Below are positions 1-6,969 of a stretch of DNA of 43,744 nucleotides, in pieces. The translations under genes were made by a program, and so were the position numbers. Position 1 is the stretch's first letter. Every line of letters begins with the position of its first letter. Below the pieces are notes generated by a model. The model saw only the letters and a list, made by a program, of their open reading frames with translations. It made no database searches and was not told where the DNA came from. The stretch spans positions 1-43,744 of the IMG/VR virus record IMGVR_UViG_3300028891_000135; one strand, 5' to 3'. The stretch is from a virus.

Positions 1-78
1 TTTTTTTTTTTTCAAGCAGAAGACGGCATACGAGATCATGCCTAGTCTCGTGGGCTCGGAGATGTGTATAAGAGACAG
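1..78. other. Illumina/Nextera adapter at left contig end (not biological)
   Basis: Poly-T (12), then the P7 flow-cell oligo, an 8-base index (CATGCCTA) and the Nextera read-2/mosaic-end sequence finishing in AGAGACAG at 78. The poly-T is what a read running off the end of the P7 oligo gives when reverse-complemented. Genome sequence begins at 79. Confidence 0.98.
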
Positions 79-673
79 CCCCCTCAAGCTCCACCCGAGC
101 ACTATAGCGCTTATCCCGGGCCCGCAGGTAAAACTTCACCATTGAAGAATCCTGCGCCTCCTCAAGCAACCTCCACATGATCCCCTCCACCACCTCCACT
201 ATCCTCTGATCCACCTCCTCCCGGGCCTCTCTAAAGTGCTTCTGCGCCATCCAACTCTGCAACTCCCGATAGGCCACCAAACACTCCCTCGCCGCCGTCA
301 GCCGCCTCCCCCTAAGCCTCTCATAATCCCATAAATAAACCGCCTGCCGATACCACAGCCACAGCCTCTGCACCTCCTCCTCCGTCAGCAGCCGCCCAGC
401 CTGAAACTCCGAATACACCCGCGCCACCTTAAGCCGCCGCCTCTCTATGTCCTGCTCCAGCACCCGCAGAATATCCGGCACCTCATGCCCCGTCGCCCAC
501 AGCAACTTACACACGTAGGGCACCCACTCCCAGACCTGCGCCCACTCCCGGCCTTCCACCTGGGCCCACATGATCTTAAGCGCCTCCTTCCGGGCCTTCT
601 GCCTGATTTTATTGCCTGCGTACTTCGCCCCCTTCGCCAGGGCCTCCTTAACCTCCTTCAGTTGCTTTGCCAT
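79..673 (-). CDS. Terminase small subunit-like protein, truncated by contig end
   Basis: Open reading frame starting at ATG 673-671 behind a near-perfect ribosome site (AAGGAGGTGAGGAA) and running 198 codons without a stop into the adapter, so its 3' end is missing. The protein is highly charged and helical: a basic N-terminus (MAKQLKEVKEALAKG), a Trp-rich middle (WAQVWEWVPYVCKLLWATG) and a C-terminal segment SSMVKFYLRARDKRYSARVE. An 'FYL(K/R)xRD..Y..RVELE' tail is typical of small terminase subunits that recognise DNA and recruit the large subunit for packaging. Identity is inferred from this tail and from position: if the genome closes, the next gene downstream is the HNH nuclease at the right end, followed by the large terminase. 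Little of the C-terminus should be missing. Confidence 0.6.
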
Positions 674-707
674 TTCCTCACCTCCTTGTTATTCCTTTTA
701 CCACAAG

Positions 708-737
708 GGTATAAACAATGCAAAAATGAGAGGTTAA
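708..737 (-). promoter_or_regulatory. Candidate minus-strand promoter for the small-terminase unit
   Basis: On the minus strand TTAACC (737-732), an 18-bp spacer and TATACC (713-708) lie about 35 bp upstream of the ATG at 673. The match to a sigma70 consensus is partial (about 4 of 6 in each box). Position between divergent units supports it. Confidence 0.35.
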
Positions 738-834
738 GGGGCACGAAAGGGGTAAATGAGGTAAGGAGGGGGTAGGGGAAAAGGAAAGAAAGGAAGAAAA
801 ACTTAGAATTTGGGAGGTTTTCGCCTGCTAACTG

Positions 835-850
835 CCCGACATCGGTCGGG
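835..850. repeat. Inverted repeat in the divergent regulatory region
   Basis: CCCGAC-ATCG-GTCGGG forms a perfect 6-bp stem with a 4-nt loop, 28 bp upstream of the -35 box of the plus-strand promoter. No U-run follows on either strand, so an operator is as likely as a terminator. Confidence 0.5.
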
Positions 851-877
851 AGAAAGAATAAACAGGAGAAATGAGGG

Positions 878-906
878 TTGAGAAAAATAGAAAAGGGATG
901 TATATA
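878..906 (+). promoter_or_regulatory. Sigma70-like promoter of the plus-strand operon
   Basis: TTGAGA (878-883), exactly 17 bp, then TATATA (901-906), followed about 48 bp later by the first ATG at 954. It shares its -10 context, GATGTATATACAAAA (897-911), with a site at 43270-43284 on the minus strand; the core TGTATATACA is a perfect palindrome and could also be an operator. Confidence 0.7.
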
Positions 907-953
907 CAAAACAAAATACAGCTTAAGGAAACTAACAGAAAGGAGGGGTAAAG

Positions 954-1412
954 ATGAGTACAAGGGCAGTAGTAGCAATGGGAAAAGGAAATGGGTCTTG
1001 GCGGCTTTATTACCGCCACTGTGACGGGTATCCCACAGGCTTGGGGATGGAGCTGGTGCAGTTGCTAAAGGAAGGAAAGAATGAGGAGCAAATAGCTGGG
1101 CTCGCCAAACTGGACTTTGAGGCCTACACACCGGGACGGCTTCCAGAAGAAGCGGCGGATACCATTTTCCCCAGCTTCCAAGCTGACCTTGAATGGATCT
1201 ATTTCATAAGCCTCTCTCCTCCGGCTTTCCGCTTTGACATCTTCCGCACTTCCAACCCTTACTTTGAGGAAAACTTCACCTTCCACGTGTGGGGAGCATA
1301 CCTTCCTTATCTTCCACAAAACTGGAAAGAGCAACTGCAATACGTGGAACTCGCTGCCATGACAACTCTAAAAGCTCTTAGGGCCTTTAATAAAGCAAAA
1401 GAGAGGAGGTGA
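954..1412 (+). CDS. Small phage protein with YRHxDGYP motif, function unknown
   Basis: First gene of the plus-strand operon, 152 aa, starting at ATG 954 behind AGGAGGGGTAAAG. The N-terminus (MSTRAVVAMG) and the segment LYYRHCDGYPTGLG at about residues 18-31 resemble a widespread family of uncharacterised phage and bacterial proteins with a Y.H.DGYP..LG signature; in that family the segment is often followed by a helical region as here. No catalytic residues can be assigned. The stop TGA at 1410-1412 is inside the ribosome binding site of the next gene, so the two are probably translationally coupled. As the leading gene of the only plus-strand unit it is probably expressed early; that is inference. 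Confidence 0.8.
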   Translation: MSTRAVVAMGKGNGSWRLYYRHCDGYPTGLGMELVQLLKEGKNEEQIAGLAKLDFEAYTPGRLPEEAADTIFPSFQADLEWIYFISLSPPAFRFDIFRTSNPYFEENFTFHVWGAYLPYLPQNWKEQLQYVELAAMTTLKALRAFNKAKERR

Positions 1413-1416
1413 TAAC

Positions 1417-1602
1417 GTGTTTAGAACTTATGATGAATACCTCCGGTTTCTGGATAGGTGGGCAGATCCGGAGGACCTCCACCAGCGTTGTACCCAGTGC
1501 GGACAGCGCTGGTCGGGGGAGTGGTTCAGGTGCCCCGATTGCGGGGGTGAACTGGTGTGGATAGCAGACGAAGGGGAAAGGAGGGAAGAAGATGAGGATT
1601 AG
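1417..1602 (+). CDS. Zinc-ribbon mini-protein
   Basis: 61 aa from a GTG start at 1417 with GGAGGTGATAAC just upstream. Two CxxC pairs (CTQC and CPDC, about residues 26-29 and 41-44) separated by a short loop (GQRWSGEWFR) make a rubredoxin-like zinc ribbon; the tail is acidic (DEGERREEDED). Such proteins bind nucleic acid or a protein partner. It overlaps the next gene by 11 bp. Function beyond zinc binding cannot be stated. Confidence 0.75.
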   Translation: MFRTYDEYLRFLDRWADPEDLHQRCTQCGQRWSGEWFRCPDCGGELVWIADEGERREEDED

Positions 1603-1885
1603 AGAGCTTAAGGAAAAAGTCCGGGAGACTGAAAAAGTACTTGGAGACCTTAACCTTGACTTCTACGTTTCAAACATCTGGGAAAATGAGGTCGTATTGC
1701 AGGGTTTTTTGAGCCAAGAGGCCAGGAGAGACATAGAAAAAGCGGGATTTGTGCTGGTGCGCACCTTCAGAACGGATGGAGCAACCTTCTATACTTGGCA
1801 AAAGGACGGGATAAGAATTACCCTGCACACACAGAAGCAAGAGGAGGGAGGGGAAAATGAAGATAAGGGCGATACTCAGGTTTAA
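1592..1885 (+). CDS. Hypothetical protein, 97 aa
   Basis: ATG at 1592 lies inside the 3' end of the zinc-ribbon gene and is preceded by GGAAAGGAGGGAAGAAG. The first 20 residues are a charged helix (MRIRELKEKVRETEKVLGDL), followed by a mixed alpha/beta part with two likely strands (VVLQGFL, ITLHTQ). The C-terminus is Glu/Lys-rich and disordered (QEEGGENEDKG). The family was not recognised. It overlaps the following gene by 29 bp. Confidence 0.65.
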   Translation: MRIRELKEKVRETEKVLGDLNLDFYVSNIWENEVVLQGFLSQEARRDIEKAGFVLVRTFRTDGATFYTWQKDGIRITLHTQKQEEGGENEDKGDTQV

Positions 1886-2114
1886 CCAGCCCCGCCAGGC
1901 CTGGGAGCTGGCCTTCTCAGATCCCACCGTCAGGGTGTACTACCCGCCAATTGAACAGGAAGTAAACTCTATCTGGTGGCCATTCTATGAGTGCCTCCCG
2001 GTGTGGATCAGGAGGCTGGGGCCGAGGGAGGACAGGAGGCTGGTGCTCAGGGTCCCGACCCGCCTTCTGGCACGGGAGGGGCTTCTGGTGGTGCCGAAGG
2101 AGGTGAGACGATGA
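1857..2114 (+). CDS. Hypothetical basic protein, 85 aa
   Basis: ATG at 1857 follows GAGGAGGGAGGGGAAA within the end of the previous gene. The protein is rich in Arg and aromatic residues (SIWWPFYECLPVWIRRLG) and has no Cys pairs. The family was not recognised. Its TGA (2112-2114) overlaps the next start as ATGA, a typical coupling arrangement. Confidence 0.6.
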   Translation: MKIRAILRFNQPRQAWELAFSDPTVRVYYPPIEQEVNSIWWPFYECLPVWIRRLGPREDRRLVLRVPTRLLAREGLLVVPKEVRR

Positions 2115-2326
2115 AGGTGGACTGCTTCTGGCTCGGTGAACAGGTGCCCGCCCAGGAGGCCTTCCAGATCTTCACCCCGATGAGTGCCATCTGCTGGAAC
2201 TGCAGGGCCTGCTTGGCGGGGATAATTGAGGAGTTTGAGGAAAAAGGAGGGGAAAGAGATGGAAGTCATCATCGAAGGGGGAATCTGCACTTTGTGCGGG
2301 AGGAGAACGAGGGTTGCTCTTCTTGA
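2111..2326 (+). CDS. Small Cys-rich protein, 71 aa
   Basis: The start at ATG 2111 is chosen because it overlaps the upstream stop (ATGA) and has AGGAGGTGAGACG ahead of it; the frame is open further upstream but without a signal. CWNCRAC at about residues 29-35 plus an early Cys suggest metal binding. The C-terminal third (from about residue 50) overlaps the next gene by 68 bp and has unusual composition (SHHRRG), so the true protein may end near EEFEEKGGER with a lost stop. Function unknown. Confidence 0.5.
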   Translation: MKVDCFWLGEQVPAQEAFQIFTPMSAICWNCRACLAGIIEEFEEKGGERDGSHHRRGNLHFVREENEGCSS

Positions 2327-2570
2327 GTGCTGGGAGGACCAAGATAGAGGGGTCGTGGAGATGAATGTCACTCTTTGTGCTACCTGTCTCACTCATATTT
2401 TGCAGAGGATGGAAGGAAACTGGAGGAATAAAGACGGAAAGGAGGGAGGAAAAATGCTCACAGAGGAAGACCTGAGGGAGGCCGGTTTCTGCCTAGAGGA
2501 GATCCACCAGGCAATCAACCGGGCCTGTAACGTGGTTGAGCTTATGGAAAAGGCTAAGCCAGAAGAATAA
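2259..2570 (+). CDS. Zinc-binding protein, possibly two fused small genes
   Basis: Start at ATG 2259 behind AAAAAGGAGGGGAAAGAG gives 103 aa. The N-terminal part (residues 9-50) has two CxxC pairs, CTLC and CATC, as in a treble-clef or zinc-ribbon fold. A second perfect ribosome site, AAAGGAGGGAGGAAAA, lies inside the frame immediately before an in-frame ATG at 2454, which would yield a separate 38-aa product beginning MLTEEDLREAG. Shifting the frame by one base reads GAG GAA TAA at 2423-2431, just before that internal site, exactly like the end of the next gene boundary (GAAGAATAA). A lost stop through a single-base change is therefore plausible. Confidence 0.6.
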   Translation: MEVIIEGGICTLCGRRTRVALLECWEDQDRGVVEMNVTLCATCLTHILQRMEGNWRNKDGKEGGKMLTEEDLREAGFCLEEIHQAINRACNVVELMEKAKPEE

Positions 2571-2592
2571 AACCAGAAAGGAGGGAGGAAAG

Positions 2593-2784
2593 ATGGAGAA
2601 CGTAAAAATCTCAGTAACCGTCGCTATCAACGGCCATTTCTGGACACGGCGGGAGGAAGGCTTCTGCGATGTCCGCCACCCGGCTGAGGTCATCCGCCAT
2701 CGGGTGATCGAGGCCACTAAAAGGCTGATGAACGACATCAGCGATACCACCCTGCAGAAGGCGAAGGAAAGACAGGAGGACTAA
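2593..2784 (+). CDS. Hypothetical protein, 63 aa, last gene of plus operon
   Basis: ATG 2593 follows AAAGGAGGGAGGAAAG. The sequence is a beta-rich N-terminus (ENVKISVTVAINGHFWT) and a helical C-terminus (VIRHRVIEATKRLMNDI). The family was not recognised. It is followed within 11 bp by the hairpins at 2795-2844, consistent with the end of the operon. Confidence 0.65.
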   Translation: MENVKISVTVAINGHFWTRREEGFCDVRHPAEVIRHRVIEATKRLMNDISDTTLQKAKERQED

Positions 2785-2794
2785 GGGGGGATTG

Positions 2795-2844
2795 GGCCCC
2801 TGCTTCCACTTACCGGGAGGCAGGGGCCTTCTCCTAAGAGAAGG
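2795..2844. terminator. Tandem GC-rich hairpins between converging units
   Basis: GGCCCCTGC (2795-2803) pairs perfectly with GCAGGGGCC (2820-2828); CCTTCTC (2827-2833) pairs with GAGAAGG (2838-2844). They share two bases, so only one may form at a time. They sit between the last plus-strand stop (2784) and the last minus-strand stop (2886). No clear U-run follows on either strand, so this is a candidate bidirectional terminator of atypical form. Confidence 0.55.
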
Positions 2845-2885
2845 AGGGGAGAGAGGAAAACTAATGGGATTGAAGGCAACCGATT

Positions 2886-3239
2886 TTATTCCTGTCCAAG
2901 GCAATTGTAATACAGAATCCGCAAGAACTCATCTTCACAAAATGGCTTCTCCGCGCGGGCTAATTCCACTCCTTTTACGCAACAGGTGACCACATAATCC
3001 AGAAGGTGAGGAAGAAAATACTCATAGCCCTTAGGGAAAATGGGATCTTTCTGGTTCTTCTCCATCATATCAGAAAGCAAATTGTAGCAAGTAGTATAAC
3101 TCCCTCCTTCATAACCCACCTTCATAGCCCGTACTCCCACCTGTGCCATTAGGAGGCAGAAGCCACTTTCCCAAGTATAAGAAACAGTAGGGGAAAGAAA
3201 AACGACAACCAAAAACACAACAAAAATACCTTTCTTCAT
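2886..3239 (-). CDS. Secreted cysteine-rich small protein
   Basis: 117 aa with a clear N-terminal signal peptide (MKKGIFVVFLVVVFLSPTVS; basic n-region, hydrophobic core, Ser/Thr cleavage region). The mature part has six cysteines, including a CC pair, compatible with disulphide bonds outside the cytoplasm. The overall spacing is loosely like periplasmic Rap1a/Tai-type proteins but not enough to assign. It starts behind GAAAGGAGGGTTAGG and its ATG overlaps the stop of a degenerate upstream reading frame. As the last gene of the minus-strand transcript it may be an accessory, possibly superinfection or envelope, factor (inference). Confidence 0.7.
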   Translation of the reverse strand: MKKGIFVVFLVVVFLSPTVSYTWESGFCLLMAQVGVRAMKVGYEGGSYTTCYNLLSDMMEKNQKDPIFPKGYEYFLPHLLDYVVTCCVKGVELARAEKPFCEDEFLRILYYNCLGQE

Positions 3240-3420
3240 CCTAACCCTCCTTTCTCATCTGTATCTACGGCTCCTTCCACCGAAAATGTAAGCCCTACCA
3301 ATAGCTCCTCTACCTTCTGTAGAATCCACTCAATAGCTTCCCCGGGGAAGAAAATCCGTCACCTATAAAGCCACAGAAAATAGCAGCCTATTTACCATCT
3401 GGCATTTGGTAGATATCCAT
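3236..3420 (-). pseudogene. Broken small gene (amber plus frameshift)
   Basis: A start ATG (3420-3418) behind AGGGGGGGAGGCGAT reads MDIYQMPDGK and hits TAG at 3390-3388. The same frame continues as AAIFCGFIGDGFSSPG, then loses sense. The neighbouring frame from about 3355 continues coherently (PGEAIEWILQKVEELLVGL) to a TGA at 3236-3238 that overlaps the next start codon. One stop and one frame change restore a protein of about 61 aa ending with coupled translation into the secreted protein gene. Either a decayed gene or two sequencing errors. Confidence 0.45.
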
Positions 3421-3439
3421 ATCGCCTCCCCCCCTTTGC

Positions 3440-3952
3440 TTATTCCACCGCTGCTTTGACCAGCAAGATAAACACAACCCCATTCCGCCCCGGGAAAGTC
3501 CTGAAGTCAATAGGGCGTCTCCTAAGGCGCAGCCACCAGTAGCGCAATCTACTACGCAGGGACCATGTAAGCAGACGATCTACCCTTTTCCTCAGCTCTA
3601 CCTTCCCCAAGAAGATACGGCGATAACGAACAAACTCCTGACGGCACTTCATTGCTAAGGCAGAAACCGCATAACCATACATACCGAGGCTATCAGACAC
3701 ACAAACGGTGCAACGCCACTTCCTAACCTCCAGCACTCTCCGCTTAGGCTGAACATAGGCGTCCACGCCTTCAGCATTCACGGGTGGAAGGGTCTTCTTC
3801 GGCAGTTCAGCTACTTCTACCCGTTTCATACTCTCTGGTATTCTCTGAACATTGTTTCCCTTGGCAATAGAGTCAATAATCTCAGGTGGAACACTAAGCT
3901 TTATTTCCTCAAGTGTTACTTTAGAAGGACAGCGGAAGTATCCTCTCAACAT
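3440..3952 (-). CDS. Hypothetical basic protein, 170 aa
   Basis: Starts at ATG 3952 after GAGGAGGCATAGGAGAA, directly behind the previous gene's stop. Very basic C-terminal half (RYRRIFLGKVELRKRVDRLL, then LRLRRRPIDFR) and one CTVC pair at about residues 81-84. No signal peptide; a weak hydrophobic stretch (GVVFILLVKAAVE) closes the protein. The family was not recognised; nucleic-acid binding is possible from charge only. Confidence 0.6.
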   Translation of the reverse strand: MLRGYFRCPSKVTLEEIKLSVPPEIIDSIAKGNNVQRIPESMKRVEVAELPKKTLPPVNAEGVDAYVQPKRRVLEVRKWRCTVCVSDSLGMYGYAVSALAMKCRQEFVRYRRIFLGKVELRKRVDRLLTWSLRSRLRYWWLRLRRRPIDFRTFPGRNGVVFILLVKAAVE

Positions 3953-3957
3953 TTCTC

Positions 3958-4215
3958 CTATGCCTCCTCAAAATCCACACAGTCCTGCCCCAAGTGGAAA
4001 GTGTCCACCATCTGTAACCTCTTTTCCCAGGGCAAAGGCTTGCCATTCATCTTGACCACAAACCTGATCTTTTTCCTGTCCGGCCAATACCACTTGGAGC
4101 AATAGATGTAGGCATTCTCCCACATGAGACGGCCCAAAGGTGAAGACCAGCTTATGGGAATTCTAACCTTACAGTGCTTACAGTTGAGGCAATGGCGGCC
4201 TTCCGGGATCTCCAT
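3958..4215 (-). CDS. Small zinc-binding protein
   Basis: 85 aa. HCLNCKHC near the N-terminus, then a YCSKWYWP segment and a later Cys (GQDCVDF) form a plausible single zinc site of the type common in small phage and archaeal proteins. Start at ATG 4215 behind TAAAAGGAGGATAAA. It ends in TAG 3 bp before the next gene's ribosome site region. Function unknown. Confidence 0.65.
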   Translation of the reverse strand: MEIPEGRHCLNCKHCKVRIPISWSSPLGRLMWENAYIYCSKWYWPDRKKIRFVVKMNGKPLPWEKRLQMVDTFHLGQDCVDFEEA

Positions 4216-4227
4216 TTTATCCTCCTT

Positions 4228-4563
4228 TTATTTCTTTTCTTTCTGCCACTTCCACAATCCATTATCCGTCAGCACCTGAAACAATCCCTCCGCTATCCCA
4301 GCAATTTGATTTTCCTCCAGTCCCAAATCCAATTGCCAGTTCAGCTCATGTATTATCTCATGCAAAAGACAGCTCCACCTTTTGGAAGAACTTAGCTCTG
4401 CATTGAGGATAATCAGATTTGAGAAAGAATTGGCTGATCCCGCTTTGTCATAAGCCTTGGTGAGCCTATCTTGGAATTCTACTTTAAACCAGTGCCCGCC
4501 TATTTTGATTTTTGGGGGAATGGATGCACCTGCTTCTTTTCCTTCTGTTTGAATAGTTTTCAT
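4228..4563 (-). CDS. Small zincin-like phage metallopeptidase (HExxH)
   Basis: 111 aa. The sequence SCLLHEIIHELNWQLDLGL at about residues 64-82 has HEIIH as a zinc motif; the following GLEENQIAGIAEGLFQVL supplies a candidate third ligand (Glu). The N-terminal IKIGGHWFKVEF strand, a central 'N..II..' strand and the final LTDNGLWKW match a common family of small phage proteins resembling minimal SprT/ImmA-type gluzincins. Substrates are unknown in that family. Sits in a run of small accessory genes downstream of the helicase. Start behind AAAGGAGGGAGAG. Confidence 0.7.
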   Translation of the reverse strand: MKTIQTEGKEAGASIPPKIKIGGHWFKVEFQDRLTKAYDKAGSANSFSNLIILNAELSSSKRWSCLLHEIIHELNWQLDLGLEENQIAGIAEGLFQVLTDNGLWKWQKEKK

Positions 4564-4600
4564 CTCTCCCTCCTTTCATCCGGTAGCCTACCTCTTTCTC

Positions 4601-4786
4601 TTATTTATTTTTTTTCTCCACTTCTCCCCTCAGAATCCTCCCCGCCGCCTCATCAAGATCCCTGCCCTTGGCCTACCTCACCACAGCCTCTCCCTTTAGC
4701 CGACATTTCACTTTAGTTCCTTGAGGAGTAGAAGTAACTGAAAGCCATACTACTCCTCCAAGCAGTTGCTCAAAGTGAGGAAGCAT
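4601..4786 (-). pseudogene. Small gene interrupted by an in-frame amber codon
   Basis: ATG 4786-4784 reads 37 codons (MLPHFEQLLGGVVWLSVTST to GEAVVR) and meets TAG at 4675-4673; the same frame continues AKGRDLDEAAGRILRGEVEK to TAA at 4603-4601, a natural-looking charged helix. The upstream gene (4808-5005) ends with TAG in this same frame, 8 codons before the ATG, with no stop between. Ribosome site is poor (GGGGGGGGATAAGG). A decayed gene is the simplest reading. Confidence 0.4.
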
Positions 4787-4807
4787 CCTTATCCCCCCCC
4801 TTTCCTT

Positions 4808-5005
4808 CTACAATTCACAAACCCCACCTTCACACCTCTTGCAATTCCTATGATGCTCCACGAAGTCCCTGACGAACTCCTCCCTCAGCCTTTTCACATC
4901 CGTGTAGATCCCCGCTTCTGCCTGGCACCTCAAGCACTTCAGCTTTATCCCATCTATCTCCTCTTGCTTCCCCCTTTCTATTCTAATCCACTCTGGCACC
5001 TTCAT
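4808..5005 (-). CDS. Small zinc-finger protein
   Basis: 65 aa from ATG 5005 behind GGGAGGAAGCC; the frame is open further upstream but lacks a signal there. CLRC (about residues 21-24) and HHRNCKRC near the end are the likely ligands, separated by a charged helix (VKRLREEFVRDFVEHH). Overlaps the upstream membrane-protein gene by 4 bp. Ends in TAG. Confidence 0.6.
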   Translation of the reverse strand: MKVPEWIRIERGKQEEIDGIKLKCLRCQAEAGIYTDVKRLREEFVRDFVEHHRNCKRCEGGVCEL

Positions 5006-5139
5006 GGCTTCCTCCCTCGTCTGTGTCTGTACCACCACTCCTCCAGCCTGTCCATAAGGCAATAAACAATGGAAAAACTCACGATGCACAGCCCAATGCC
5101 CACTGCTATTCCCCAAAGGAAATAGGCTTCACTATCCAT
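5002..5139 (-). CDS. Single-pass membrane mini-protein
   Basis: 45 aa from ATG 5139 (weak AGAGGGATGAA site). One hydrophobic helix (FLWGIAVGIGLCIVSFSIVY), then a basic, aromatic cytoplasmic tail (WWYRHRRGRKP). Holin-like in size, but it is far from the lysis cassette and next to the helicase, so no role is assigned. An alternative non-ATG start would overlap the helicase end. Confidence 0.5.
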   Translation of the reverse strand: MDSEAYFLWGIAVGIGLCIVSFSIVYCLMDRLEEWWYRHRRGRKP

Positions 5140-5179
5140 TTCATCCCTCTTGTAAGGATAGTTTTCCTTCTCTTCATCC

Positions 5180-6688
5180 TTATTCCCATACCACAGCCTC
5201 CCTGAACCACCTGGGAAATAGCCCAACCCTATCCCTCAGCAGCCTCTCAAACTGCCCATCAAGGATGTAGGTAGTTGCCCAGTCTTCCTTATGCCTCACC
5301 CCCCTCCCTGCTCCCTGCACAAGGGTGTAGGCCGCCTGGTACTTGTACCACAGGCGCCCAAAGCGGGAGGAATAAAACCGGAGGGAGGTGAACTTGTCCC
5401 CCAAGCTCGGGAAAGGACACTTAACCCACACGATCGCACGGCACAGGTCATCCTTAAGGTCTGCACCCCTTTCCAGAGATGGGCTTATGATCACAGCATC
5501 GGGATGGCTCATGTACCTCTCCATGGCCTGTCGCTTGCCCTCTGAAGTCCTGTGGAAGAATACAGGGCGGGAGAGGGAAGAGAGGCTTTCGTACAGCTTG
5601 GTCCCAAGGGAATAGGATACAGAGTGAATAAGCACCCTCTGATCTTCATGCCTGTTCAATATGTCCTTAATTGTTCCTATAAGCTTTCCCAACTGCCCAT
5701 CCAGATTTTCCTTATTCAAGTTTGCCACAGGCCTATAGACTACCTGCCTATTGGAAATGTCAAAGGAAGAGGGGAGCTCCAGGTAATCCACTTCCCCTTG
5801 CCTGAGGCCCAGAAGGGAACACAAGATAGGCTTGGGAGGAAGAGTAGCAGACATAAGGAGGAACCTCTGAGAATGCCTGAGAAGAAACCTGTCCACCAAT
5901 TCCCTATCCAACCACAAGGGCTTGAAGGTGATCCTGTACCCTGTATCCTCCATAAGCCAGGAAGGAGAAAGGCACTTGATGAGCAAATCCAGCTTCTGTA
6001 CAAGCCTCCTGTAGCTCACATATTCCTTCATCACCTCCGGGTCTTCCTGCCCTTCCACCTTCAGGGCCCTTGCCTTTTCCTCCACCACCCCCTTAGCTCC
6101 CCTTGCCCAGTCCAAGAAGGCTTCCCACTTGGTCTTAAACTTGGGCATCTTAAGCCCCAACTTGGCCATCTTCCTACGGGAAATGCTGAGGGAAACAAAG
6201 TCAGTAAGTGCCCCCTCCAGCAGATCCGCTTCGTCTATGATTACCAAGTCTTGGTTGGAAAACGCCCCCACATAGTTAGCCTCAAGCAACCAGTAGGCAA
6301 AATTCATCACCTTCCACCTTGCCGCCTTGGCCCTCCTTTTAGCCTCCTCATAGGGACACCGATCCACATGCTCACACCCTTCCTTCACACACTCTTCAGC
6401 CGTGAGATCAAAAGCACTGAACCGAAGGCATGGATAATTCCTCCTCCCTTTGAGCACCACCGCCTCGGGAAAATCTCGGTGTAACTGATCTTGGAGGTGA
6501 CGAGAAGAGCAAAGGTACACCTGCTTGTGAGTTCTAAGCACTTCGGAGGCCATCATGCCGAGGAGCGACTTTCCTGATCCTGTAGGAGCCGATATCCCTA
6601 TAACAGGAGCCTCAGAGCGGGCTATGAACTCCAGGGCCTCCTTCTGCTGTGGATATAGCTCTTGGAACTTGGAAAAAGGAACATTCAC
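5180..6688 (-). CDS. DinG/XPD-family iron-sulphur superfamily 2 helicase
   Basis: ATP-dependent 5'-3' DNA helicase family, here 502 aa from a GTG at 6688 that overlaps the previous TGA (GTGA) and has GGAGG 9 bp upstream. Walker A is APTGSGKS (about 34-41), motif II DEAD (about 152-155) and motif VI QGAGRGVR near the C-terminus. Four cysteines between motifs I and II (about residues 87, 100, 105, 111; YPC, EEC, EGC, DRC) match the 4Fe-4S cluster ligands of DinG/XPD. A motif SATLPPKP (motif III region) and SPSLERGADLK (motif V region) complete the set. With the ERCC4 nuclease, SSB-like protein and Sak4-like ATPase upstream it forms the replication/recombination group. No replicative DnaB-type helicase is present, so this may be the main helicase (inference). 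Confidence 0.9.
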   Translation of the reverse strand: MNVPFSKFQELYPQQKEALEFIARSEAPVIGISAPTGSGKSLLGMMASEVLRTHKQVYLCSSRHLQDQLHRDFPEAVVLKGRRNYPCLRFSAFDLTAEECVKEGCEHVDRCPYEEAKRRAKAARWKVMNFAYWLLEANYVGAFSNQDLVIIDEADLLEGALTDFVSLSISRRKMAKLGLKMPKFKTKWEAFLDWARGAKGVVEEKARALKVEGQEDPEVMKEYVSYRRLVQKLDLLIKCLSPSWLMEDTGYRITFKPLWLDRELVDRFLLRHSQRFLLMSATLPPKPILCSLLGLRQGEVDYLELPSSFDISNRQVVYRPVANLNKENLDGQLGKLIGTIKDILNRHEDQRVLIHSVSYSLGTKLYESLSSLSRPVFFHRTSEGKRQAMERYMSHPDAVIISPSLERGADLKDDLCRAIVWVKCPFPSLGDKFTSLRFYSSRFGRLWYKYQAAYTLVQGAGRGVRHKEDWATTYILDGQFERLLRDRVGLFPRWFREAVVWE

Positions 6689-6969
6689 TGGACCACCTCC
6701 ACTACCCTGTTCAAGAGACTTTCTGCGATGGCCTCTTGGAACCCCCTCTGCCAACCCAGAGAAAACCCAAAGATCAAGGCAACAAGTATCTTAACCCACT
6801 CTTCCTTTCCCCTCAGCTCTTCCATCTCCTGTAATCCCAATGCTATATCAGTCCATTTGGCACTCTCCTGTCTAAGCCTCTCACACTTATCCACCAGCTT
6901 ATCCTCATCAATCCCCAAGTCCTCAAGAATCTCAGATATAGTCTTCTTCTCACTAAACCTCCCTTCCAT
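6685..6969 (-). CDS. Hypothetical protein with coiled helix and hydrophobic segment
   Basis: 94 aa, ATG 6969 behind GGAGGGAGGGAAGT. Helical throughout: ISEILEDLGIDEDKLVDKCE, then LGLQEMEELRGKEEWVK, a hydrophobic stretch (ILVALIFGFSLGWQRG) and an amphipathic end. Its TGA overlaps the helicase GTG start, so expression is coupled; a helicase-associated or membrane-tethering role is possible but unsupported. Confidence 0.6.
   Translation of the reverse strand: MEGRFSEKKTISEILEDLGIDEDKLVDKCERLRQESAKWTDIALGLQEMEELRGKEEWVKILVALIFGFSLGWQRGFQEAIAESLLNRVVEVVQ

Noticed and set aside
2864-2989. Small plus-strand frame after the plus operon
   Set aside because: Lies after the hairpins and is antisense to the 3' end of the secreted protein gene.
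5552-6484. Long plus-strand open frame opposite the helicase
   Set aside because: The minus strand has all helicase motifs; the plus frame has none.
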